DNA of 14,683 nucleotides from Acanthamoeba sp. SK_2022b (GCA_027943245.1 JANDJZ010000711.1:1-14683), one strand, 5' to 3'; positions 1 through 8,177 are shown, counted from the stretch's first letter. Notes: generated by a model not told the origin, from the letters alone. A program made the numbers and translations.

Positions 1-51
1 CTCCCCTCCCTCTCCCCCCCGTCACACTGCGATGCGGGGCTGACGGCGCAG

Positions 52-1365
52 GCTGGGCGGCAATGGCGGCGGGGTCGGCCCGGATTGGTTGCTGGGCGGG
101 AGTGTTGGCGGACCCTCCGGTGTACCGCCGCAGGACCCCGTGGGCGGGTTGGCCTCGGCCTTTGCTGCCGCCGCCATTGCCCCCGCTCCCCACTCGCCCT
201 TCTCCGTCGCCCCGGCTGCTGCTGCTGCTGCTGCTGCGTCGGATGGCAGATCCTTCCACCCCCACCCCGCGCCTCCGCAGCACGGCGGTGGCGGCGGCGG
301 CGGTGCCATTGCGCCTTCCTTCTCGCCGTTGGCGGACATCGGCGCGAGTCCTTTGTCCCCGGCACCCCAGCGCGATCCAGGCTCGCCTGCACTGCCGAGC
401 CTCTCGCCTCTGCTTCTTCCCTCGTACGCAGCCGCCTCGCCTGCTTGCCTGCTTGCCTGCCTGCGCAGCATACGCCGCTGGTGCAACACAGCCCCCCCAC
501 TCGTCCCTCATGCCCTCGCCTCTTTCTCCCTCCCTCCCTCCCTCCCTCCCCGTGCGTGCGTGTGTCGGCCTGCACTAGGGAGGCGGAGCCTCCCCAGCTG
601 GTGCCCAAGAAGAGCAAACCCTCGGGGGCGGAGCTCATGGACCTGTTCAAGCTGCTCTGCATCAACTCTGAAGGCGTGCTCTACGAGGTAGGCTGCCCTC
701 TCCCTCTCCCTCTCCCTCTCCCCCTCCCCCCTCGAGAGAGATGGATGAACATGAAGTTGACCTCCCCCCGCTCCCCTGGCTTGCAGGATGGCAACCTGCA
801 AATCGGGCTCAAGACCGAGTTTGGGCGGGGCATGGGGCGGTTGCTGGTGTACTATGGGAACACCACCAACGCGCCCATCACCCAATTCACCACCATCATC
901 TCTCCGGTCAACTATCTCTCGATCCAGATCCAGGAGATCGCCAGCGTGATCCGACCCATGACGCAGGTCCCCCCTGCTGCCCCTCCCTCCGCAACGCTGG
1001 CCCGTGCATCTGCGCGTGTGTCCGCGACTCGTGGCCTCACCACTCGCTTCTCCCATCGCGCGCGCGCGCTCTCCTCCTCCCACCCCCCCCAACAGGAGCA
1101 GCAGCTGATCAACGTGGCGTGTCTGCACGAGTTTGCGGATGCCCTGCCCATCCAGGTCTCCTACCTGGTGAACGGCAAGTCGGAGAACCTCTCCCTGCGC
1201 CTGCCGATCGTGCTCACCAAGTTCGTCGAGCCAGTCCTGCTCGATGCCACCGGCTTCTTTGGTCTCTGGAAGAAGTTTGCAGGCCCCCCCTACGGTACCC
1301 GCTCCTCAATGGCGCCACCACTCACCGCCACCCGCCACACGCTGTGGCGCCACTCACTCACTCAC

Positions 1366-1434
<69 letters not shown>

Positions 1435-1906
1435 AGCACCAAAGCGTGTTCAAGGCTGGTGCCGCCATCGACATGCCCGCCATTACCCACGTGCTTAGCT
1501 CGGGGCTTCACGTGGGCGTTCTCTCGGCTATCGATCCGAACGTGAACAACCTGGTAGCTGCAGGGACCCTTTTTACCACCACCAGACAGGTACACACACC
1601 ACACGCACAACAACGCACAACACACGCACAACAACACGGCGGGCGCATTTGCCCTCTTGCCCGCGCGGCACACAGGGCCGATGTCTCATGGCGTCACACC
1701 ACACGACAGATCCTCATCTTGCTGCGCATCGAAACCAATCCCTCGGCCGGCATGATACGCCTCACCATACGGTCTGAGAGTGGCCAGGTGCGATTCCCCT
1801 TTCTGGGGTGGGTGGGTGGGTGGGATGGGCTTGCTGAGCTTCGTCTGTCCCCAACCAGGCAACGGCGGCCATCAAAAATCTGGTATCGGCGCAGTTGGTG
1901 GGTTGA
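52..1906 (+). CDS. AP2A: AP-2 complex subunit alpha (alpha-adaptin), hinge and appendage; 5' partial, 7 exons
   Basis: Exons are 52-423, 579-687, 787-966, 1096-1294, 1435-1589, 1710-1787 and 1859-1906 (stop TGA 1904-1906). All introns are GT-AG and the joined frame stays open for 379 residues. Residues about 1-123 are a Pro/Ala/Gly-rich hinge with a DWLLGG motif, a poly-Ala run and a poly-Gly run. The remainder matches the two-part alpha appendage: FKLLCINSEGVLYE, DGNLQIGLKTEF, LPIVLTKFVEP, FFGLWKKFAGPP, IDPNVNNLVAAGTLF, ILILLRIETNP, MIRLTIRSES. Residues lining the platform-subdomain peptide pocket of mammalian alpha-adaptin (an FF..W cluster, R-x-E, and two arginines in RLTxR) are all kept. 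By family knowledge the protein is part of the plasma-membrane clathrin adaptor, and the appendage recruits endocytic accessory proteins. The trunk domain lies before the window. The start at 52 is an inferred acceptor (CTGAC then GCGCAG) after a pyrimidine tract and an in-frame stop at 41-43. The family call is firm; the hinge exon boundary is less so. Confidence 0.93.
215..300 (+). repeat. Trinucleotide runs encoding poly-Ala and poly-Gly in the adaptin hinge
   Basis: Seven perfect GCT codons (215-235) followed by GCG encode alanines. A GGC/GGT run near 284-304 encodes glycines. Both are in the hinge reading frame and likely length-variable. They sit in the flexible linker, where length change should be tolerated. 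Confidence 0.8.
1369..1430 (+). repeat. (GT)31 microsatellite filling the 3' half of an adaptin intron
   Basis: An uninterrupted 62-bp GT run lies inside intron 1295-1434. It ends directly at the acceptor (TGCAG, cut after 1434), so no pyrimidine tract separates the repeat from the splice site. The other introns of this gene have C/T-rich or mixed acceptors. Confidence 0.95.
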
Positions 1907-2040
1907 GATTCATCGGTGCTGTTCAGCGCCATAGAACCCGGGACGTCTGCCGCTCGACAGAGCCATAAAGAGTGCCGGCCTCGTTGTTATATAAATATTT
2001 CTTTTTTTCCCCCCCCTCTCTTAAAAACAAAGGTGAAAAT
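1907..2040 (+). other. 3' flank of the adaptin gene and composition boundary
   Basis: After the stop codon there is an ATAAAG-like element near 1965, an AT-rich stretch (TATATAAATATTTC) near 1988-2001, and T and C homopolymer runs. Any of these could belong to a polyadenylation region, but no canonical AATAAA is seen. Downstream DNA is clearly more AT-rich than the gene. Confidence 0.4.
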
Positions 2041-2990
2041 TGATGAAGATATTGACATACCACATACTTGGAGTAGGTGCTGAAGTTGGGTTTGCCCTTC
2101 TTTGTGGCCCACATTGGACTGGTGTAGTGCTCCATGTGTGCCAGGTTGGAATCATGGTGATGACACCTTGTTGGTCAATCTAGTTGATGGCCCCAGCCAG
2201 GAGGTTGATGATGAGGTGGTTGAGCTTGACTTCCCCAACCTGAGGCTGTAGCACTTAGAAAGAGATCTACCTTTTTCATCAAAAAATAACAAGGTGAGTG
2301 TTGACCTGATGCTCATTGGTTTGCAAACACCACAGCCAAAGATGTACTTGACCCAAAGGGCATCTATGCATATCATATCATGTGCATTTCAAGATGTCAC
2401 TTTTTCATCATCATAGATCTTCACCCACAAGAGAAGTGTTGCACTGATGCACATTGGTTCTTCCACCCCAGCCCACCTAATATTAGGTGAGATACAAGGT
2501 ATTTAGAAGAAATGTCGCTCTATGTGCAGATCTTTACCAATGCACATTGGTACCAACCCACCTTAAAGATGTTTGCAAAAAACCAGTTCTTCTTGTTATG
2601 TGTTTTTTACTCCAATTCTACCACTGTTTTCAATTGGCACCAAGGTACTGAAAAACAGAGTTACCTCAGAGTACAGAATTGAAGCTTTTTTTGAAGCTTT
2701 TTTTTGAGGCTTTGTACATATCTCAGAGTGTTTTTATTCCATTTGTGTCTGAAAAGCGTACATTGTCAAAAGAGTCATTGTTACTTTTTCGGAACACTCT
2801 GTTCAGGTGTATACTCCCAGCATGCTCCAGACAATCACACAATGGTTGCAGTCAACAGCCTCTGCAGAGATGCAAGGAAGGAATGCCAGAATACAACAAT
2901 GGTGAGAAAACAATAAACCATACTTGGAAGGCAAAGGCAGACCACACTCTTGAGCATTGTCTGGGTCAACATGCTCACCAGGGTTGAGGA
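2041..2990 (-). other. Low-GC unassigned region with exon-like minus-strand remnants
   Basis: No intact gene is recognised. Minus-strand peptides without stops occur in short blocks. One starts MEHYTSPMWATKKGKP (about 2135 downward) and is followed by a GTATGT donor-like site. Others contain PMSIRSTLTLLFFDEKGRS (about 2320-2260) and the similar PMCISATLLLWVKIYDDEK (about 2460-2400). Stops separate the blocks, so this is either a multi-exon gene I cannot recognise or a decayed one. A plus-strand reading also has no long open frame. Confidence 0.35.
2272..2580. repeat. Three diverged tandem units around a shared ATGCNCATTGGT core
   Basis: The core occurs near 2310, 2450 and 2559, spaced about 140 and 108 bp. 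The first two copies are similar for about 45 bp upstream, with TTTTTCATCA then CAAG..AGTGTTG before the core. On the minus strand the units encode related peptides with a PM(S/C)I motif, so they may be duplicated exons. Confidence 0.5.
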
Positions 2991-3270
2991 GCCAAATGAG
3001 GAAGGGTTGGGTGTGGTAGGTGCCAGTGTCCCTCACACTCTGCAACAGGTGTTGAAGGCCCTTGATGTCGATGGGCCTGTGTTCAGCTGTATCACAGTTG
3101 GTGAGGCAACAGTTGAGGCAACATAGAGAAAGCCAAACAGCATTGTTTGTACCAATTAAAAGGATGATGTTAGGATTACGGAGCTCAGACAGGAACGCCA
3201 GCTCAGCCCTGAACTCCAGCATGTGCCGCTCATCTTCTCCAATGCAAGCTTCTGTTTGATGAACCACCTG
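2960..3270 (-). pseudogene. Exon-like fragment, possible SGNH/GDSL hydrolase (alternative: kinase N-lobe)
   Basis: Reading on the minus strand, an acceptor-like TCTCCACAG at about 3270 precedes an open frame containing HMLEFRAELAFLSELRNP and then NIILLIGTNNA. It continues without stops through DIKGLQHLLQSVRDTGTY and QPFLIWLLNPGEHVDPDNAQ. A hydrophobic strand followed by GTNN resembles block III (GTND) of SGNH/GDSL hydrolases, with D changed to N, and the later Leu-rich helix and strand fit that fold. The first part also resembles the alphaC-beta4 segment of tyrosine-kinase-like kinases (E..FLS.LRHPNI). No catalytic GDS, HRD or DFG motif is found nearby, so the piece is partial under either reading. 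The upstream end runs into the A/C array. I favour the hydrolase reading only weakly, because its frame stays open beyond GTNN. Confidence 0.3.
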
Positions 3271-3297
3271 TGGAGAACAGCATGCCCTCTCCAAATC

Positions 3298-3709
3298 CCA
3301 ACCACACCACACCACACCACACCACACCACACCACACCACACCACCACCACACCACCACCACACCACACCACCACCACACCACCACACCACACCACACCA
3401 CCACCACACCACACCATAACATATCACCACTTCACCACAACACCACCACCACAACACCACCACAGCAATACCAACACCACAACACCACATCATCATCACC
3501 ACAACACCACTACAACTCCCTCCACAACACCACAACATAACCACACCAAAATATCCCAAATATCACCACTACATCACAACATCCCCTCAACACAATCCTA
3601 CCACAACATTACCACCACATCACCACCACAATCCTACCACAACATTACCACCACATCACCACACTAACACCACAACACCACAATACTACCACATCACTAC
3701 ACTACCACT
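3298..3709 (+). repeat. A/C-rich satellite-like array, block 1
   Basis: The plus strand is almost only A and C with some T. It begins with nine perfect ACCAC units (3301-3345), then mixes CAC, CAA and CAT words. A 36-bp direct repeat beginning ATCCTACCACAACATTACC starts at 3595 and 3631. Open frames here are low-complexity T/H/P strings and not credible genes. Confidence 0.9.
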
Positions 3710-3793
3710 GTTGTTGTTGTGTTTTTGGTTGGCCAAAAGTGCCTTACTCTTCTGGCTCAGTTGCCTCTCTCTCTCTCTCTCTCTCTACCAACA
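3710..3793. other. Array strand-switch spacer with TTGGCCAA palindrome and (CT)11
   Basis: Between the A/C block and the following G/T block lie a TGT run, a perfect palindrome TTGGCCAA (3729-3736), about 28 bp of unique sequence, and a CT microsatellite (3765-3786). Confidence 0.75.
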
Positions 3794-4496
3794 GATGTGT
3801 GGATGTGGTTGGTGTGATGATGTGGTGATGTGGTGTTGTGGTGACGTGGTGGTGTGGTGGTGTTGTGGTGGTGTTGGGGTGATGTATTAGTTGTGTCGAT
3901 TTTTTGGTGTAGTGATGTTGTGGTAGTGTTGTTGTTGTGATGGAGTTTTGGTGTGGTGATGTTGTTGTGGTGATATTGTGGTCATGGTGATGTTGTAGTG
4001 ATGGGATGAAGTGGTGGTGATGTTGACATTGTGAATGTTGTTGTGGTGGTGGTGTGGTGGTGTTGTGGTGATGTTTTGGTGGTGATGATGTGGCGCTGTG
4101 GTGCTGGTGATGTTGTGGTAGTGTGGTGCTGGTGATGTTGTGGTAGTGTGGTGATGATGTGGCGCTGTGGTGCTGGTGATGTTGTGGTAGTGTGGTGAAC
4201 CACAACTGGTGTTGTGGTGATGGTGTGATGATGGTGTGGTGTTGTTTTGGTGTTGTTGTGGTGGTGTTGGTGGTGGTGGTGTGGTGGTGTTGTGGTGATG
4301 TTTTGGTGGTGGTAGTGGTGGTGTGGTGGTGTTGTGGTGATGTTTTGGTGGTGATGATGTGGCGCTGTGGTGCTGGTGATGTTGTGGTAGTGTGGTGATG
4401 TACCACAACTGGCGTTGTGGTGATGGTGTGATGATGGTGTGGTGTTGTTTTGGTGTTGTTGTGGTGGTGTTGGTGGTGGGTTTGGGGTGATGTTGA
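3794..4496 (-). repeat. Same array in reverse orientation (G/T on plus strand), block 2
   Basis: GTGGTG/GATGTTG words are the reverse complement of the A/C array. A tandem duplication of about 203 bp is visible: 4199-4280 recurs at 4402-4483 with about one mismatch. A GGCGCTGTGGTGCTGGTGAT unit recurs near 4090, 4160 and 4362. Confidence 0.9.
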
Positions 4497-4499
4497 CGG

Positions 4500-5414
4500 C
4501 TAAGAACGTGCCAGCCTAATGACTAAATCCTCTGCCACTGCAGGCATCACGCGCACTTCCTGGTCCCACTGGGAACGCTGGTTGCCCACCAGGGCATAGG
4601 CCTCGCACAGGTATACCTGCACCTGAGGCGCTGCACGTGTCAGCGACGTGACAAGCCCACAATACTTGCAAGGCGCCACGTGACCCTGGCGCCCACTTGC
4701 AGCTGACACAGCTCCTTGGCGCGCTTGAGCTTCAGCTCAGCAATAAAGACGTGGCCCAGCCGCAGGTTGAGTAGTCCCATGACCTCCACCTGCTGCGCTG
4801 GCTGCCACTGGCCCTTGGAAGTCTGACGCACCCACCCCAAGCACTGGAGGGTGGGTGCAATGATGAGGTCCCAGACCCACAAGAGCTCCTCCACTGACGA
4901 GGCCACCAGGGCGAAGTCATCCATGAAGACAAAGATCAGGACCCCCAGCACCTGCCAGTACTTGACCATGGCCCAAATACCCAAGGACTCCAGCACAGCC
5001 CAAAGGGAATCACCCAATAGTGATACCAGGTTGGATTGACCTGGAAATCCCTAACCACTGGAGTGAGTTGTGATGAATTGAGATGTGGTGGTACCCCTGG
5101 GCCAGATCAAAGGTGATGGCCCACCAGTTTCTGCCTGCCAGCTGTATCAGGGTTGATTGCAACTCAAACTTGCATGGCCTTGGTGCAAGCATGAGATTCA
5201 TCCAGCACTGGTCAATGACCAAGTGCTGCAGCCTTGGCACCAAAAAGGCACAAAGGCAGCTGAGCTTCATCTGCACCTGGTGGAAGCATGGTTGAGACGC
5301 CCTGCTGGTTGCCCTTGGCCTGTGCACCATGTGGAGGGCTGCTGAGCTGGCTGCGCTGCGTGTGGAGGGCTTGAGCCCACATCGGCCCCTTGGTGCCTGG
5401 TTTGCCTGCATCAT
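4500..5414 (-). pseudogene. DIRS-type retrotransposon reverse transcriptase, frameshifted fragment
   Basis: Minus-strand peptides follow the RT order of tyrosine-recombinase (DIRS-order) retrotransposons. FLVPRLQHLVIDQCWMNLML is followed by motif A (TFDLAQGYHHISIH, about 5115-5075). Motif B (WVIPFGLCWSPWVF, about 5027-4985) lies in a different frame, and the YxDD-box motif C (FVFMDDFALVAS, about 4932-4895) in the third frame. Next come QQVEVMGLLNLRLG, the thumb-like RLASIVGL, and in another frame VYLCEAYALVGNQRSQWD to 4500. At least three frameshifts break it, so it cannot make a working enzyme. The piece stops where RNase H should follow, exactly at the edge of the G/T array. Its upstream end meets an oppositely oriented recombinase piece at about 5415. 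The full element would copy RNA into DNA for insertion by its recombinase. Confidence 0.85.
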
Positions 5415-5420
5415 CAGTTC

Positions 5421-5699
5421 ATGGCGCTTTGGGGCAAGGCAGCTGGGCTGCTGTTTCAGTCAGCCAGCAGACATTGGCTCACATCTAGCTCCATCACTTC
5501 TGTCTGCAAGAGTATGGTGCGCAACGCCAGCCTGGATGCTCTGGTCTCCTTGCACTCATTGCAAATTGGTGGTGCCACTGCAGCCATGATGGGTGGTCTC
5601 TGGAGGGAGCAGATCATGGCAATTGGCGGTTGGCGCAGTGGCGCTGTGCATTACCTCCATGCAGTGGAGGTCGCCAAGGTTGGCACACCCTCATTCTAG
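5421..5699 (+). pseudogene. Tyrosine recombinase C-terminal catalytic domain, truncated retrotransposon fragment
   Basis: The 92-codon frame contains LHSLQIGGATAAMMGG, then IMAIGGWRSGAVHYLHAVEV, ending in a stop at 5697-5699. This is the HxxR...(H/W)...Y region of tyrosine recombinases as found in DIRS-order elements. The histidine (residue 45), tryptophan (71) and a candidate nucleophile tyrosine (78) are present. The second catalytic arginine is replaced by glutamine (residue 48), and the Trp-Tyr spacing is about one residue shorter than I expect. The N-terminal domain and first catalytic arginine are missing, cut at the junction with the minus-strand RT piece. The stop is followed within 20 bp by the split-direct-repeat terminus, the position expected for the last gene of such an element. 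It is probably inactive. Confidence 0.75.
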
Positions 5700-5718
5700 G
5701 ATCTGGTCTCTGACTGAC

Positions 5719-6002
5719 TCCTGTTTGTATGACTCTGAGCAAGCAATATAACAGCAGTTGTTGAGTGTAGCATCAACATTGGAGTTTATTGCAAGCGAGG
5801 ACATTTGGAGTCATCTGTATCTCTGTTGCCCCTGGATGGAAGGTGGCAACATGGGCATCCTTTATAAGGATTGCCCACACAGGTTGACTCTGTGGGCAGG
5901 CAGAGATTTGCTGGAGGGAAGGTGGGGTGAAACAGGCTCCTCTTCATCCTTCCAAAAGTGTGTTAATAATCCTGTTTGTATGAATCCAAGCAAGCAATAT
6001 AA
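5719..6002 (+). mobile_element. Split-direct-repeat terminus B1-A2-B2 of a PAT/Kangaroo-like retrotransposon
   Basis: A 33-bp sequence beginning TCCTGTTTGTATGA and ending GCAATATAA lies at 5719-5751 (B1) and again at 5970-6002 (B2) with three mismatches. The 218 bp between them (A2, starting ACAGCAGTTGTTGAG) recurs in inverse orientation at 9345-9680, where it is again joined to a B copy. YR stop, then B1, A2 and B2, is the right-hand layout known for split-direct-repeat elements (A1-genes-B1A2-B2). The matching A1 left end is not seen in this window. A2 contains a TATA-like CCTTTATAAGG near 5868. Confidence 0.65.
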
Positions 6003-7003
6003 AGAACCATAACATCACCACACCAGAACCACAACATCACCACAACATCACCACAACACCACCAGATCACCAGATCACCACAACACCACCACACCATATC
6101 ATCACAATCACCACAACATCACCATCAAACCACCACTCTACCACAAACCATAACAAAATCAAAACACCACCACATACCACAACACCACACAACACCACCA
6201 CACCACCACAACATCACCACACCATCACAACAACGCACCACACCAACAACACCACTACAACACACCAACACCACAACAGCACTACACCATCACAACAACC
6301 ACCACAACAGCACAACACACAGTACACCATCATAACAACAACACAACCACAACACCAACCAAAACCCCACCACACCATCACCACACAACAACACCACCAC
6401 CACAACACCACAACAACAACAACAACAGCACCACACCAACACAACATCAAACCACCACAACATCTCCACAACAGCACCACAACATCAACACCACACCACA
6501 ACATCTCCACTTCACCACCAACAACACACCATATCACCACCCACAACACTACAACAGCACCACAACACCACAACAACACCACACCACCACAACACCACAC
6601 TACATCACGACCACAACACCACCACATCATTGCAACAGCACAGCAACCCCACCACAACTTCACAACTACACCACATCATCGTAACTACACCACAGGATCA
6701 CCACACCACCACCACCACCACTTAAGCACCGCGCACCATCACAACAACACCATTACAACACCACAATATCACCACAATACCACACCACCACAACATCACC
6801 ACAACACCACAACAACCCAACAACACCATAACAACACCACAGTACCACCACAATACCACCACAACAACACAACACCACCACCAGCACATCACCACAACAT
6901 CACAACTACACTATCACAACTACACCATAATGACAACATCACAACACCAAAACATCACCACATCACCACCACAGCACCACAACAACACCACAACACTACC
7001 ACA
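6003..7003 (+). repeat. A/C-rich array, block 3
   Basis: About 1 kb of CAC/CAA/CAT-type words with scattered ACCAGATCACC and AACAACAAC runs. Near 6675-6733 there is a short more complex patch (CACAGGATCACC, (ACC)n, then CTTAAGCACCGCGCACC). No gene is seen on either strand. Confidence 0.9.
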
Positions 7004-7120
7004 CGTGCTTCATGCCGCACTTGGATATGAATGGCTAGTGGGGCCTGATCCTGAGGGTGGCCATCAGTTGCCTGGGCTCCTCCTTCCATGCCTCCATCAT
7101 CTTCTTGGTCTCATAGTGGC
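7004..7120. other. Unique 117-bp island inside the array
   Basis: Ordinary-complexity DNA bounded on both sides by array. The minus strand reads SHYETKKMMEAWKEEPRQLM and ATLRIRPH before a stop, resembling a coding remnant, possibly of the same retroelement. I cannot assign it. Confidence 0.4.
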
Positions 7121-7512
7121 TCACCACATCACCACCACAACACCACAACACCACCACCAACATCATTGCCACACCACCACAACACCACAACACCATCACC
7201 ACAACCACAACACACCATCACATAACCACAACACCATCACAACATCACCACCACCACAACATTACCACAACAATACCACAACATCACCACAACACCACCA
7301 CAATGTCACCATAACAGCACAACATCACCAACATCACCACAACATCACCATAACATCACCACAACAACACCACAACATCACAACATAACCACAACACCAC
7401 CATAACATCACCACAACATCACCACACCATCACCACAACACCACCACAACACAACACCATAACATCACCACAACAACACCACAACATCACCACAACACCA
7501 TAACATCACCAC
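7121..7512 (+). repeat. A/C-rich array, block 4
   Basis: CAC, CAA and CAT words continue, with many AACATCACCACAAC segments of irregular spacing. It directly abuts the retrotransposon island at 7512. Confidence 0.9.
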
Positions 7513-8166
7513 TGGCGCTGGGTGACGCGAACCCAGCCAGCACGTGCAGATCCAACCACGTGAGGAAGTCTATGAGGCAATCCACGCTTGCCGGCAGGGA
7601 AGGCTGTCCAACAATCTCCACAAACTCGCGCCACAATGCAGCATAGCCCCCACCGCCTGGCTAGCTGCGCCACTCTGGAAACCGGCTGCCTTCGACGAGG
7701 CGGGCCTCCATCGCCCAGTATCCCCGCGCCGGCTCGCACGACCCCGAGGGACCTGGCAACGCCACCTGAGCCCCTTGGCCCAACAACCCTGGTGGTGAGC
7801 CACAACAGAATCGGCCACCAGGGCTGCGCCTCCCACCGCGGCACAACAATCAGCCCAACGGCGTGACACTCGACGAGGTGCTGCAACACCCAGAGGATGA
7901 GGTAGAACAGCGGCACCAACAGATTCACCTCCCCTGCCCAGGACATGGAGAGGCGTCCTGAGCCTCCATGCCTGGCACGAGGAACAGACTGTTGAAACAT
8001 GGCGCCTGGCAGTTGAGATGGTCAGCAAACCGGTCCATGGACCCAGCTCGAGCCGCATGCAAGAGCCACAGCACAGCTGTAGAGTCCAATCATTGTGGTC
8101 CACCCAATGCAACGCCACATCCACCTCACAGTTGAGAGACCCCTTGACCCAGACCGCCTTGTACAC
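7506..8166 (-). pseudogene. DIRS-type RNase H C-terminus and start of tyrosine recombinase, decayed
   Basis: In order on the minus strand: AVWVKGSLNCEVDVALHWVD and HNDWTLQL (end of RNase H and the linker, about 8155-8075); MDRFADHLNCQAPCFNSLF and LVPGMEAQDA (about 8040-7955) in a second frame; and SWAGEVNLLVPLFYLILWVL with VVPRWEAQPWWPIL (about 7942-7820) in a third frame. This series is characteristic of DIRS-order pol C-termini. Further along, YWAMEARLVEGSRFPEWRS meets an in-frame TAG. It is followed by YAALWREFVEIVGQPSLPAS and VDCLIDFLTWLDL (about 7644-7545), which resembles the N-terminal core-binding domain of a tyrosine recombinase. The piece ends at the array. It shows that in this family the recombinase lies downstream of RT/RNase H on the same strand. 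Frameshifts and the stop make it non-functional. Confidence 0.8.
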
Positions 8167-8177
8167 CTCATAACCAA

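Noticed and set aside
85..1545. A single 486-codon plus-strand open frame
   Set aside because: It reads through four introns; only parts (579-687, 787-966, 1096-1294) match alpha-adaptin, and the (GT)n run lies in the same frame. The spliced model explains the conservation.
3765..3786. (CT)11 as the polypyrimidine tract of a splice acceptor followed by CTACCAACAG
   Set aside because: It resembles an acceptor, but downstream plus-strand sequence is array with no credible exon, so I leave it as a microsatellite.
3744..4408. Long frames encoding His/Thr/Pro-rich or Val/Trp/Cys/Gly-rich strings throughout the array
   Set aside because: They arise because the A/C vocabulary contains few stop triplets (CAC/ACC/CAA give H, T, Q, P, N; the complement gives V, W, G, C). 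There is no domain, start context or conserved frame.
3794..4496. G-quadruplex-forming region
   Set aside because: The G runs are almost all GG with few GGG, so stable three-tetrad structures are not supported by the sequence.
5758..6012. Open frame of 84 codons over the A2-B2 terminus (similar peptide on the minus strand at 9452-9680)
   Set aside because: The shared peptide simply reflects the shared noncoding terminal repeat. The frame breaks at the indels between copies.
7544..7866. Plus-strand frames over the 7.5-8.0 kb island
   Set aside because: These are shadows of the minus-strand DIRS-type remnant, whose peptides are recognisable in three frames.
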